Assembly: GCF_030653815.1 (NCBI RefSeq)
Contig: NZ_JAURYQ010000041.1
Coordinates: 43,779-107,778 of the forward strand
Length of the DNA stretch: 64,000 nt
Direction of reading: 5' to 3'
Source: Rhodoferax sp.
GTDB taxonomy: Bacteria > Pseudomonadota > Gammaproteobacteria > Burkholderiales > Burkholderiaceae_C
Shown here: positions 36,516-46,639 of the stretch, piece by piece
Layout: each line of letters starts with the position of its first letter
Position numbering within the stretch: the first letter of the stretch is position 1
The notes under the pieces: generated by a model
Seen by the model: the letters and a program-made list of their open reading frames with translations, nothing else
Database searches by the model: none
Told to the model about the DNA's origin: nothing
Position numbers and translations under genes: made by a program

Positions 36516-37138
36516 GCGCGTTCTCCATTCACGAACCAGTTGTTCTCCAGGCACTCGCGCAGGCGCAGTCGGGACCGATGCAGCATCACATTCAAATTGG
36601 TGGTCGTGATGCCCACCGTCGTGCAGATCTCATGGGTTTCGAGCTCGACAAATTCTTTCATCATGAACACCCGGGCCTGGTTGCCGGGCAGCCCTTCGAG
36701 GCAGGTCTCGAAGACTTTCCAGAACTGGTTTTGATGCAGGGCCTGTTGCGGGTTGCCCCAGGTGGCCGGCTTTTCATCGGCCTGCCAATGGCCCCGGTGG
36801 TCAAACAGTTCTGAAAAATCCTCGCCCTCGTCATCCTCCCGCAGCAAGCTGCTGGCATTGACCGTGCGCATTTTCTGGCGCAGGGTATCGGCAATCTTGT
36901 TGCGCAAAATGGCGAAGACCCAGGTTTTCAGGGCAGCCCTGCCGGCGAACGACTTGGCATTTTTCAGCGCACCCATCAAGGCCTCCTGGACGGCGTCCTC
37001 GGCAGCGTGGCTGTTGGAGAGTTGCAGCGTGGCAAATTTGATCATCTGGCGGCGCAAGTCGTTCAGAAATGCCGTGTCTGACAGGATGGCTGCGTCAGCT
37101 GCCGCAGGGCTCGGGCCTTCATTTGTCGATGCATCCAT
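36512..37138 (-). CDS. ECF-type RNA polymerase sigma factor
   Basis: 208-residue sigma-70 family factor. Region 2 is seen in HAAEDAVQEALMGALKNAK and ALKTWVFAILRNKIADTLRQK; region 4 in LEGLPGNQARVFMMKEFVEL and ETHEICTTVGITTTNLNVML. The ATG at 37138 is preferred; the frame is open to 37366 but that part is not sigma-like. It is followed by the coupled zf-HC2 anti-sigma gene and is divergent from tkt with 260 bp between, where both promoters must lie. Confidence 0.9.
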   Translation of the reverse strand: MDASTNEGPSPAAADAAILSDTAFLNDLRRQMIKFATLQLSNSHAAEDAVQEALMGALKNAKSFAGRAALKTWVFAILRNKIADTLRQKMRTVNASSLLREDDEGEDFSELFDHRGHWQADEKPATWGNPQQALHQNQFWKVFETCLEGLPGNQARVFMMKEFVELETHEICTTVGITTTNLNVMLHRSRLRLRECLENNWFVNGERA

Positions 37139-37398
37139 GCTTGAGTTTCTCGCAGAGTCGGTTCGCACATGGCTGCACTGTAACGCGACACGCAGCCTTC
37201 CGGTACAGTGGTCGGCGGCGTCCCAGTTAACGACACTTTGAAGCATGCAGACCAGCCCAAAATGAAGGGGCAACAGACCAGGTTGTCTACAATCACTGTC
37301 TGACGTGCGCCTGAGGGCCGGTAAGTGATGGCCTTCAAAATGATCCCGGCTCCTGCAGGCGTCCACTTTTCGTCCAAATTGTTCAAGGCATTTCCTCC

Positions 37399-39459
37399 AT
37401 GGCTGAAACCATTCCTACCTCTCCAGCAACCCAAGGCAGCGCTGCCGTGAACCTGGTCGACATGGCCAACGCCATCCGCGCCCTGAGCATGGACGCGGTG
37501 CAAGCCGCCAACTCCGGCCACCCCGGCGCGCCCATGGGCATGGCCGACATGGCAGTCGCCTTGTGGGGTAGCCACCTCAAGCACAACCCGGCCAACCCCA
37601 AGTGGCTGGACCGTGACCGTTTTGTGCTCTCCAACGGTCATGCGTCCATGCTGCTGTATTCGGTGCTGCACCTGAGCGGTTACAAGCTGCCCATCAAGGA
37701 ACTGAAAAACTTCCGCCAACTGCACAGCAAGACGCCAGGGCACCCCGAAGTGGACGTGACGCCCGGTGTTGAAACCACCACCGGCCCGCTGGGCCAGGGC
37801 ATCACCAACGCGGTCGGCATGGCGCTGGCCGAAAAGCTGTTGGCCCGGGAATTCAACCGCGACGGCCTGGACGTGGTGAATCACCACACCTACGCCTTCA
37901 TGGGCGACGGCTGCCTGATGGAAGGCATCAGCCACGAGGCCTGCGCGCTGGCCGGCGCCTGGAAACTCAACAAGCTGATTGCGCTGTACGACGACAACGG
38001 CATCTCGATCGACGGCCAGGTGGCACCTTGGTTCATCGACAACACGGCCCAGCGTTTCGCCGCTTATGGCTGGAACGTGCTCGGCCCCATCAGCGGCCAC
38101 GACGCCGAGCTGGTGGCCGACACCCTTGCCGAGGCCAAGTTGTCCAGCGACAAGCCCACGCTGATCATCTGCAAGACCGCCATTGGCCAGGGTAGCCCGA
38201 ACCGCGCCAACACCGCCAAGGCGCACGGCGAGCCGCTGGGTGCCGAAGAAATCAAGCTCACGCGCGACGCCATCGGCTGGCCGCACGCGCCATTTGTGAT
38301 CCCAAAAGACGTCTACGCCGCCTGGGACGCCAAGGCCGCAGGTAGCGCCGCCGAGGCCGCCTGGAACGACAAGTTTGCCGCCTACAAAGCTGCGCATCCG
38401 GCGCTGGCCAAAGAGCTGCTGCGCCGCATGAAGGGCGAGCTGCCGAAGAACTTTTCCCAGGTGGCCGTGGACACCGCCGTGGCCGCCCACACCAAGGCCG
38501 AGACCGTGGCCAGTCGCAAAGCCAGCCAGCTCGCGCTGGAAGCCTTCACCGCCGCCTTGCCCGAAATGCTGGGCGGCTCAGCCGACCTCACCGGATCCAA
38601 TCTGACCAACACCAAATGCACCCCCAACCTGCGTTTTGATGCGGTCACGGGCGCGGGCAATGGTGGCCGCCACATCAACTACGGCGTGCGCGAATTCGGC
38701 ATGGCCGCCATCATGAACGGTGTGGCGCTGCACGGCGGCTACATTCCTTACGGCGGTACTTTCCTGACCTTCAGCGACTACAGCCGCAACGCCGTCCGCA
38801 TGGCTGCGCTCATGAAGCTGCGCGTGGTGCATGTGTTCACCCATGACAGCATTGGCCTGGGCGAAGATGGCCCGACGCACCAATCGATCGAACACGCCGC
38901 GTCCTTGCGCCTGATTCCGAACCTCGATGTCTGGCGTCCCGGTGACACGGCCGAGACCGCCGTGGCCTGGGCCGTGGCCTTGCAAAACAAGACCAAGCCC
39001 ACGGCTTTGCTCTTGAGCCGCCAGAACATTCACTACGCCCCCAAGGCCAGCCTGGGTGACATCAGCAAGGGTGCCTATGTGCTGGCTGAGCCGACCGAGG
39101 TGGGCCTGAAGAAAAAGGCGCAGGCGGTCATCATCGCCACCGGCTCCGAGGTGCCTTTGGCGCTCAAGGCGCAAGAGCTGCTGGCGGCCCGCAAGATTGC
39201 CGTGCGCGTGGTTTCCATGCCGAGCACCACGACGTTTGATCAGCAGGACGTGGCTTACAAAACGGCCGTGCTGCCCGCCGGCTTGCCGCGTGTGGCCGTG
39301 GAAATGGGCGTGACCGGCGGTTGGTGGCAATACGGCTGCGCGGCCGTGGTTGGCATCGACAGTTTTGGTGAGTCGGCACCGGCGCCCGAGCTGTTCAAGC
39401 ATTTTGGCTTCACGCCCGAGAACGTGGCGGACACGGTGCAAAAAGTGCTGCGCAAGTAA
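37399..39459 (+). CDS. tkt: Transketolase
   Basis: Thiamine diphosphate enzyme of the pentose phosphate/Calvin cycle, 686 residues, a normal length. Signatures: [16 protein letters not shown] near the N-terminus, the TPP motif [13 protein letters not shown], and the central [17 protein letters not shown]. It is followed after 38 bp by gap, giving a central-carbon pair as in many betaproteobacteria. The strong gap terminator ends the unit. Confidence 0.97.
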   Translation: MAETIPTSPATQGSAAVNLVDMANAIRALSMDAVQAANSGHPGAPMGMADMAVALWGSHLKHNPANPKWLDRDRFVLSNGHASMLLYSVLHLSGYKLPIKELKNFRQLHSKTPGHPEVDVTPGVETTTGPLGQGITNAVGMALAEKLLAREFNRDGLDVVNHHTYAFMGDGCLMEGISHEACALAGAWKLNKLIALYDDNGISIDGQVAPWFIDNTAQRFAAYGWNVLGPISGHDAELVADTLAEAKLSSDKPTLIICKTAIGQGSPNRANTAKAHGEPLGAEEIKLTRDAIGWPHAPFVIPKDVYAAWDAKAAGSAAEAAWNDKFAAYKAAHPALAKELLRRMKGELPKNFSQVAVDTAVAAHTKAETVASRKASQLALEAFTAALPEMLGGSADLTGSNLTNTKCTPNLRFDAVTGAGNGGRHINYGVREFGMAAIMNGVALHGGYIPYGGTFLTFSDYSRNAVRMAALMKLRVVHVFTHDSIGLGEDGPTHQSIEHAASLRLIPNLDVWRPGDTAETAVAWAVALQNKTKPTALLLSRQNIHYAPKASLGDISKGAYVLAEPTEVGLKKKAQAVIIATGSEVPLALKAQELLAARKIAVRVVSMPSTTTFDQQDVAYKTAVLPAGLPRVAVEMGVTGGWWQYGCAAVVGIDSFGESAPAPELFKHFGFTPENVADTVQKVLRK

Positions 39460-39482
39460 AAGTTTCGATAATCTGTTTTTAA

Positions 39483-40496
<1,014 letters not shown>

Positions 40497-40515
40497 GCCC
40501 CAGCGGCTGCTGACT

Positions 40516-40545
40516 CAAAAAGGGCGCCTGCGGGCGCCTTTTTGT
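40516..40545 (+). terminator. Intrinsic terminator after gap
   Basis: AAAAAGGGCGCC, a TGCG loop and GGGCGCCTTTTTG form a GC-rich stem with an A-run before and a T-run after. It lies 20 bp after the gap stop and before the next gene's start at 40571. Confidence 0.88.
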
Positions 40546-40570
40546 TTAAAGCCCTATTCAGTCCGTCTGC

Positions 40571-42199
40571 ATGAAGTTGTCACCCCTTTCCACGCGCGGC
40601 CTCAGCCGGGCGCAGTGGCTGGCGTTGGTGCCGGTGGCGCTGATCTTTGGCCCGCTGCTGCCCGGACTGTTCTGGGCGCTGGCACCGGCGCTGGACGCTG
40701 CCGCCTGGCGTGATTTGTGGTTCGACCCGCAATGGCCGCAAGCCTTGCGCGCCACCCTGTTGTCTGCCGCGCTGGGCAGCGCGCTGGCCCTGGGCATGAC
40801 CCTGCTGCTGGCCAGCTGGCATTACCCCGGCACGCTTTGGCGCACGCTGCAGCGGCGCCTGCCCCTGCTGTTGGCGCTGCCCCACGCGGCGTTTGCGGTG
40901 GGCCTGTTTTTTTTGCTGGCCCCGTCGGGCTGGCTGGCACGCGGGGTGGCGCAGCTGGTGGGCTGGGTCAGCCCGCCCGACTGGATCACGGTGCAAGACC
41001 CCTATGGCCTGAGTCTGGCGCTGGCGCTGGCGATCAAGGAAAGCTGGTTCCTGCTCTGGGTGCTGGCGGCGCTGCTGGGTGAGCAGCAGGTCAGCCGACA
41101 GATGGTGGTGGCGCGCACGCTGGGCTACAGCCGGGCGCAGGCCTGGCGCCTGATCTTGTGGCCGCAGTTGTTGCCGCGCCTGGGCTGGCCGTTGGCAGCG
41201 GTGTTGGCCTATGGCTTGTCGGTGGTCGACATGGCCATCATTCTCGGGCCGAACACGCCGCCGACATTGGCCGTGCTGGCCTGGCGCTGGCTCACCGACC
41301 CCGACGCGGCGCTGCAGGCTCGGGGCAGTGCCGCCTCGCTGGTGCTGCTGGCGCTCTTGCTGCTGGCCGCCGCCCTGGCGCGCGGCTTCTGGCATTGGCG
41401 CCAGCAGCGCCGACCTGACCCCGACGGCGTACGCAAGGCACCCGCAGCGCGGCATGGGTTCAAGCTGCACGTTCCGCTGTTTTTGACCGGTTACGCGGTG
41501 CTGGCGGTGTTGTTGCTCTGGTCGTTGGCCGAGACCTGGTTTTTCCCGGCGCTGTGGCCCGACAGCCTGTCATGGCAAAGTTGGCGCACGGCCGATTGGG
41601 CGCCGTTCTGGACCACACTCTGGTTGGCAGGTGCGGTCAGTCTGCTGTGCCTGCCGGCTGCGCTCCTCTGGCTGGAATGGGGGCCGCAGCGCTTCAATGC
41701 CGCGCTCTACCTGCCCTTGATCGTGCCTGCCATGCCGCTGGTGGCGGCGCAGTATGCGGCGTTGCTGAACCTGCGCCTGGACGGCACCGCCGTCGGCTTG
41801 GTGTGGGGTCATTTGCTGTGGGTCTTGCCCTACATGGTGCTCACGCTGGTGGGCGCCTACCGCGCTTTCGATGCGCGCCTGCTGGTCAGCGCCCAAGCGC
41901 TCGGGTGCACCCGGCTGCAAGCCTGCCTGCGCGTGAAGTGGCCGCTGTTGGTGCGCCCGATCCTGGCCGCTTTTGCCGTCGGTTTTGCCGTGAGTGTGGC
42001 GCAATACCTGCCCACCCTGTTCGCTGGCGGGGGTCGTTTTGTCACCGTGACCACCGAGGCCGTGGCTCTGAGCGCGGGCGGCAACCGGCGCGTGCTGGCG
42101 GTGCAGGCGCTGCTGCAAATTGCTCTGCCGGTGGCCGCTTTCGCCTTGGCCGCCTTGATTCCCCATTGGCTGGCCCGACACCGCAAGGGATTACGCTGA
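40571..42199 (+). CDS. YnjC-like fused ABC transporter permease
   Basis: 542-residue permease with two fused ThiP/YnjC-type halves (about 12 membrane segments). The EAA-like cytoplasmic loops are visible as VARTLGYSRAQAWRLILWPQ in the first half and AQALGCTRLQACLRVKWP in the second. E. coli YnjC is of similar size and organisation. The ATPase gene starts 1 nt after the stop, so they form one unit. The likely binding partner is the YnjB-like protein 4 kb upstream, since no other binding-protein gene is present here. Confidence 0.88.
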   Translation: MKLSPLSTRGLSRAQWLALVPVALIFGPLLPGLFWALAPALDAAAWRDLWFDPQWPQALRATLLSAALGSALALGMTLLLASWHYPGTLWRTLQRRLPLLLALPHAAFAVGLFFLLAPSGWLARGVAQLVGWVSPPDWITVQDPYGLSLALALAIKESWFLLWVLAALLGEQQVSRQMVVARTLGYSRAQAWRLILWPQLLPRLGWPLAAVLAYGLSVVDMAIILGPNTPPTLAVLAWRWLTDPDAALQARGSAASLVLLALLLLAAALARGFWHWRQQRRPDPDGVRKAPAARHGFKLHVPLFLTGYAVLAVLLLWSLAETWFFPALWPDSLSWQSWRTADWAPFWTTLWLAGAVSLLCLPAALLWLEWGPQRFNAALYLPLIVPAMPLVAAQYAALLNLRLDGTAVGLVWGHLLWVLPYMVLTLVGAYRAFDARLLVSAQALGCTRLQACLRVKWPLLVRPILAAFAVGFAVSVAQYLPTLFAGGGRFVTVTTEAVALSAGGNRRVLAVQALLQIALPVAAFALAALIPHWLARHRKGLR

Positions 42200-42200
42200 C

Positions 42201-42833
42201 ATGCTGACCATCAAAAACCTGACCCTCATGCGTGGTACAACCACGCTGCTTGAGCACTTCAACCTGACGGTCAAGCCCGGCGAGATCGTGACCGTCTCCG
42301 GGGCTTCCGGCTCGGGCAAATCGACCCTGTTGAACTGGATGATCGGCGACCTCGACCCCGCTTTCAGTGCCACCGGCGAATTGTGGCTGGATGAGCGCCG
42401 CCTCGACGCCCTGCCCATCGAGCAACGCCAGCTGGGCTTGCTGTTTCAGGACGACCTGCTGTTTGCGCACCTGAGCGTCGGGCAAAACCTGGCTTTTGCG
42501 CTGCCCGGTCGGGTGGCGGGCAGCCGGGCGCGTCGGCAACGCATTGCGCAAACACTCACCGACATGGGCCTGGCAGGTTTTTATGAGCGTGACCCGGCCA
42601 CGCTGTCAGGCGGGCAGCGGGCACGCGTCAGCCTGATGCGCACCTTGCTGGCCGAGCCGCACGCGCTGCTGCTCGATGAGCCGTTTTCCAAACTCGATGC
42701 CGCGCTGCGCAGCCAGTTTCGCGCCTATGTGTTCGATCAGATCACGCGCCAGCGCATTCCCACGTTGCTGGTGACCCACGACCCGGCCGACGTGCCGCCT
42801 GGGGGAAGGGTCGTTGAGATCGGGGTGTTGTAG
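42201..42833 (+). CDS. YnjD-like ABC transporter ATPase
   Basis: 210-residue ATP-binding subunit. Walker A GASGSGKST, signature LSGGQRARVSLMRTL, Walker B LLLDEPFSKLDA and the H-loop LVTHDPADV are intact. The ribosome site of the gene lies in the end of the permease gene, whose stop is adjacent. It is short relative to many ATPases, consistent with YnjD (about 215 residues). Confidence 0.9.
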   Translation: MLTIKNLTLMRGTTTLLEHFNLTVKPGEIVTVSGASGSGKSTLLNWMIGDLDPAFSATGELWLDERRLDALPIEQRQLGLLFQDDLLFAHLSVGQNLAFALPGRVAGSRARRQRIAQTLTDMGLAGFYERDPATLSGGQRARVSLMRTLLAEPHALLLDEPFSKLDAALRSQFRAYVFDQITRQRIPTLLVTHDPADVPPGGRVVEIGVL

Positions 42834-42850
42834 GGTGTTCTTAGGGCCGC

Positions 42851-45001
42851 TTAGCCCCGCTTCCAACTATGAAGCCGCTGTAGCCACGCCAGCACTTTCT
42901 GCGGCGCGTGGGCGCGCTTCCACTCACCGGCCGCGTACTTGTTGGCCTCGGCCAGGGTCGGGTAGGTGTGGATGGTGCCCAGAATCTTGTTCAGGCCCAG
43001 GCCGTGTTTCATGGCCAGCACAAACTCGGCCAGCACATCGGCTGCGTGTTCACCGACGATGGTGACGCCCAGAATGCGGTCCTTGCCCGGCACCGTCAGC
43101 ACCTTGACAAAGCCCTGCGCCACGCCGTCGGCAATGGCGCGGTCGAGGTCGTCGATGCCGTATTTCGTGACCTCAAAAGCAATGTTCTTCTCCTTGGCCT
43201 CCTGCTCGTTGAGGCCGACGCGCGCCACCTCGGGCTCGATAAAGGTGGCCCAGGGCACCACCGAATAATCGACCTTGAACTTCTTGAAATCACCAAACAG
43301 CGCGTTCACCGCCGCGTACCAGGCCATGTGGCTGGCGGTGTGGGTGAACTGGTAGGGGCCGGCCACGTCACCGGCCGCAAAAATGTTGGGGTACAGGGTC
43401 TCCAGGTAGTCATTGACCGCCACCGTGCGCTCGGTCGGTATGCCCAGTTCTTCCAGCCCGTAACCCTGCAGGCGTGCCACACGCCCAACCGCGCACAGCA
43501 AGGCGTCGAACGCAATGCGCTGTTCAGCGCCCTGGTGTTCGACCACGATGAACTTGCGCTCACCGTCCTTTTCGCAGCGCAAGGCCTTGTGGCCGGTGAG
43601 CACCTCGATGCCGTCGCGCGTCAAGGCGTCACGCGCCAGTTCCGACACCTCAAGGTCTTCACGCAGCATCAGACGCGGCGCCATCTCGATCTGGGTGACC
43701 TTCGAGCCCAGCCGGGCAAAGCTTTGCGCCAACTCGCAGCCAATCGGGCCGCCGCCCAGCACCACCAGCCGGGCCGGCGGCGCGTCGCGCTTGGCAAATT
43801 CGTCCCATAGCGTGTCGCTGGTGACATAGCCCACGTCAGCCAGGCCGGGCAGGGGTGGCACAAACGGGCGCGCACCTGCGGCAATCACGATGCTGCGTGT
43901 GGTCAGGCGCTGGGTGGCGCCGCTGTTCAGTTTGATTTCCACCGTCCAGGGGTCGACGATTTTTGCGTAGCCTTCCAGCACCTCCACACCCAAGCCGGTG
44001 TAGCGTGCCACGCTGTCGTGCGGCGCCACGGTGGCGATCACGTCATGCACCCGCGCCATCACCTTACTGAAACTGAACTTCGGGTCAACGGCGCTCAAAC
44101 CGTAGTTTTCTGCATGGCGCATCTGGTGGGCGATGCGCGCCGACTTGATCAGCGCCTTGCTCGGTACACAGCCGTAATTCAGACAGTCGCCGCCCATCTT
44201 GTGTGTTTCGACCAGCGTCACCCGGGCCTTCACCGCCGCCGCAATGTAGCTGGTGACCAAACCGGCGGCACCGCCGCCAATCACCACCAAGTTGCGGTCA
44301 AAGGTTTTGGGGCGCTGCCACTTCGCATAGACCCGGCGGCTTTGCACAAAACTGGCAAGCCGTTTGGCCAACATCGGGAAAATGCCCAGCAGCACAAACG
44401 ACAGCAGCAAGCCCGGCGACAAGATACCCGACAAGCTGGTGATCTGGGCCAGCTGGGTGCCGGCATTCACATACACCAGCGTGCCCGCCAGCATGCCCAA
44501 TTGGCTGACCCAGTAGTAGCTGAGCGTGCGAATGGGGGTGAGCCCCATCAGCAGATTCACCAGAAAGAAGGGAAACAGCGGCACCAGGCGCAGCGTGAAC
44601 AGGTACATCGGCCCGTCTTTGGCCATGCCTTCATTGATGGCTTTCAGGCGATTGCCAAAACGCGTCTGAACCAGGTCACGCAACAAAAAACGCGAGGCCA
44701 GAAACGCCAGCGTGGCGCCCATGCTGGAGGCAAACGATACGATCAGCGTGCCACCGGCCAGGCCAAACAGCGCGCCGCCGGCCAGCGTCATGATGACCGC
44801 GCCAGGCAGGGACAGCGCGGTCACCAGCACATAGCCGGCAAAGTACACCAGCGCCACCATCACCGGTGACTCGGTGCGCAGGGTCCTGATTTGCTCAAGG
44901 CCGGTCTTGAGTCCATCAAGCGTCAGCACCTGGTTCAGGTCGAAGGCAAAAAATGCCAGCACCAGTGCGAGCACAAGGCCAAGAATCGCTATTTTTTTCA
45001 T
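42851..45001 (-). CDS. TVP38/TMEM64 (VTT) domain fused to FAD disulfide reductase
   Basis: 716-residue fusion. The first ~230 residues form a VTT/SNARE-associated membrane domain with about six membrane segments (GAVIMTLAGGALFGLAGGT; RLVPLFPFFLVNLLMGLTP). From about residue 240 comes a class I flavoprotein reductase: FAD motif LVVIGGGAAGLVTSYIA, redox cysteines GGDCLNYGCVPSKALI, NAD motif LGGGPIGCELAQSFARLG, second FAD motif NIFAAGDVAGP and C-terminal HTYPTLAEANKYAAG. The start at 45001 is chosen at the first membrane segment. Known as a fused architecture in proteobacteria without assigned function; a membrane-linked redox role is an inference. Confidence 0.9.
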   Translation of the reverse strand: MKKIAILGLVLALVLAFFAFDLNQVLTLDGLKTGLEQIRTLRTESPVMVALVYFAGYVLVTALSLPGAVIMTLAGGALFGLAGGTLIVSFASSMGATLAFLASRFLLRDLVQTRFGNRLKAINEGMAKDGPMYLFTLRLVPLFPFFLVNLLMGLTPIRTLSYYWVSQLGMLAGTLVYVNAGTQLAQITSLSGILSPGLLLSFVLLGIFPMLAKRLASFVQSRRVYAKWQRPKTFDRNLVVIGGGAAGLVTSYIAAAVKARVTLVETHKMGGDCLNYGCVPSKALIKSARIAHQMRHAENYGLSAVDPKFSFSKVMARVHDVIATVAPHDSVARYTGLGVEVLEGYAKIVDPWTVEIKLNSGATQRLTTRSIVIAAGARPFVPPLPGLADVGYVTSDTLWDEFAKRDAPPARLVVLGGGPIGCELAQSFARLGSKVTQIEMAPRLMLREDLEVSELARDALTRDGIEVLTGHKALRCEKDGERKFIVVEHQGAEQRIAFDALLCAVGRVARLQGYGLEELGIPTERTVAVNDYLETLYPNIFAAGDVAGPYQFTHTASHMAWYAAVNALFGDFKKFKVDYSVVPWATFIEPEVARVGLNEQEAKEKNIAFEVTKYGIDDLDRAIADGVAQGFVKVLTVPGKDRILGVTIVGEHAADVLAEFVLAMKHGLGLNKILGTIHTYPTLAEANKYAAGEWKRAHAPQKVLAWLQRLHSWKRG

Positions 45002-45246
45002 GAAAATTCCGAGTGAAGATGAACCGCCGAGGGCTGACGCCGCGCCGCTGGACTCCAGCATAGTCGTTCCCGTCAAAGTTTCCTTACAGACCTCGTTGCT
45101 TGGCATGCTTGGCGCATCCATGCCGTGGGCTTGTCTGAGTAGTCGAACAGCCTGAAAAAAGGTGTGACGGACAACGCCTGGGCATCTATCAGTGTTGGCT
45201 GATTGATAATCACCATTCGCCCTCTAAAACTACTCCGGAGATCGAC

Positions 45247-46293
45247 ATGGACCTTACCGACCTGGCCAAGCGCCTGGGTGCCACCACGCTGTTTTCACGT
45301 TTACCCAGAGAACAGTTGCTGGCGCTGCTGGCGCAAAGTCCGCGGCGCCAGGCTGCTGCAGGCAGCGTGTTGTCGGACACCGCGCACGGGCTCAAGAACC
45401 ACCTGGTGCTGCTTTCGGGTGAATTGGAAGCGCAGCGCACCTGGACCGAGGCCGATGGCAGCCAGAACACCTTTGCCTGGCCTGTCGCGGTGCGTGCCGA
45501 CGGGCCGGGTTTTGCGCTGCTGAGTGCAGCGGGTAGTCATATCCGTGTGCAGGCATTGACCGATTCGGACTACCTGTCGATCGATGGCGATGCGCTTGAT
45601 GAGTTGCTCGGCTGGAGCGAGCTGGACGGCAATGCCACCCTGGCGCGCAACTTGAAAGTGTTCCACAAGGTACCGATCGAGAACGTGCAGCAGGCCTTTG
45701 CGCGCATGGTGGAGCGCCCGGTGGTGGCCGGCGAGACCATCGTCACCCAGGACGAGCCGGGCGACAGCTATTTCATTATTTTGTCGGGCGAAGCCGAGGT
45801 CTGGGTCACCGACCCCATGACCGACGAGACCGCCATGGTGGCCGTGCTGAGCGACTCTGACGCGTTCGGCGAAGAAGCGCTGTTGCTGGGCGGCAGCCGC
45901 AGTGCCACCGTCAGGATGCACACCCCCGGGCGCCTGTTGGTGCTGAGCAAGAGCGACTTCGACGAGCTGCTCAAACCCAATATGGTCGAGGAAGTGAACG
46001 CTGAACAAGCCCACGCGCTGCTCAGTGAGGGCAACGTGAAGTTGATCGACTGTCGCTACGACATGGAGTTTGAAGAGAGCCGCATTCCCGGGGCGCAATG
46101 GGTGCCCTTGAGCACCATTCGCCAACACGGGGTTTTCAAGATCGACCCGGAGGCGACCTACATTGTTTATTGCCGCAGTGGCCGGCGCAGCAATGCAGCC
46201 GCTTTTTTGCTGCGCGAGCGTGGCATTCGCGCCCTGTCGCTGACCGGTGGCATCAAGGACTGGCCTTACGAGGTGGACAACAGCGCGCTGTGA
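45247..46293 (+). CDS. Cyclic-nucleotide-binding domain/rhodanese protein
   Basis: 348 residues. The N-terminal ~140 look like a degenerate cNMP-binding domain (VLLSGELEAQRTWTEADG). Residues ~140-250 form a clear cNMP-binding domain (GDSYFIILSGEAEVWVTD, then FGEEALLLGGSRSATVRM). A rhodanese domain occupies ~260-345 with KLIDCRYDMEFEESRIPGA and the active cysteine in YCRSGRRSNAAAF. There is no HTH, so it is not a CRP-type transcription factor but a sulfurtransferase with ligand-sensing domains. A ribosome site (CTCCGGAGATC) precedes the ATG. Confidence 0.9.
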   Translation: MDLTDLAKRLGATTLFSRLPREQLLALLAQSPRRQAAAGSVLSDTAHGLKNHLVLLSGELEAQRTWTEADGSQNTFAWPVAVRADGPGFALLSAAGSHIRVQALTDSDYLSIDGDALDELLGWSELDGNATLARNLKVFHKVPIENVQQAFARMVERPVVAGETIVTQDEPGDSYFIILSGEAEVWVTDPMTDETAMVAVLSDSDAFGEEALLLGGSRSATVRMHTPGRLLVLSKSDFDELLKPNMVEEVNAEQAHALLSEGNVKLIDCRYDMEFEESRIPGAQWVPLSTIRQHGVFKIDPEATYIVYCRSGRRSNAAAFLLRERGIRALSLTGGIKDWPYEVDNSAL

Positions 46294-46308
46294 CCGACTA
46301 ATTAGTTG

Positions 46309-46344
46309 GGGTCAGAGCACGTCGCTGTGCGAGTGGTCTGACCC
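46309..46344. repeat. REP-like palindrome GGGTCAGA/TCTGACCC
   Basis: Perfect 8-bp arms enclose a 20-nt centre that itself has a GCAC/GTGC stem. The element lies between two convergent genes (stops at 46293 and 46353) and could act as a terminator-like structure, although no T-run follows. Its arms match the palindrome at 2009-2027 and a partial copy near 24974. Confidence 0.55.
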
Positions 46345-46352
46345 GCAAGGTT

Positions 46353-46583
46353 TCAGGAGCCGCGGCGAATCACGTGGATGTAGTCCTTGCCAACGTTTTG
46401 CTGCTCCAGCATCTCGTGGCCGGCTTTTTTGGTGAAAGCCAGCATGTCGTGTACCGAACCCGAGTCGGTGGCCACCACGCGCAGCACTTGGCCCACCTGC
46501 ATGTCGGTCAGGGTTTTCTTGGTTTTCATCAGGGGCAGGGGGCAGTTCAGGCCGCGGGCGTCCAGCTCTTTGTCAATCTGCAT
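46353..46583 (-). CDS. TusA-family sulfurtransferase
   Basis: 76-residue TusA/SirA-like sulfur carrier. It has the signature DARGLNCPLPLMKTKKTL with the persulfide cysteine in NCPLP. It follows the YeeE/YedE transporter gene by 56 bp, the arrangement of thiosulfate-uptake pairs (TsuA-TsuB), where the TusA protein takes up sulfur delivered by the transporter. In tRNA thiolation TusA would act with TusBCD, which are not here. Confidence 0.92.
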   Translation of the reverse strand: MQIDKELDARGLNCPLPLMKTKKTLTDMQVGQVLRVVATDSGSVHDMLAFTKKAGHEMLEQQNVGKDYIHVIRRGS

Positions 46584-46639
46584 GCGATTTCCTCCGGGTG
46601 TCGTTGATTTTTGAATGGAATGAGGGGGCACTTGGGGTT

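Noticed and set aside
36512..37366. Longer start (37366) for the ECF sigma factor
   Set aside because: The extra 76 residues are not sigma-like; the ATG at 37138 begins just before region 2.
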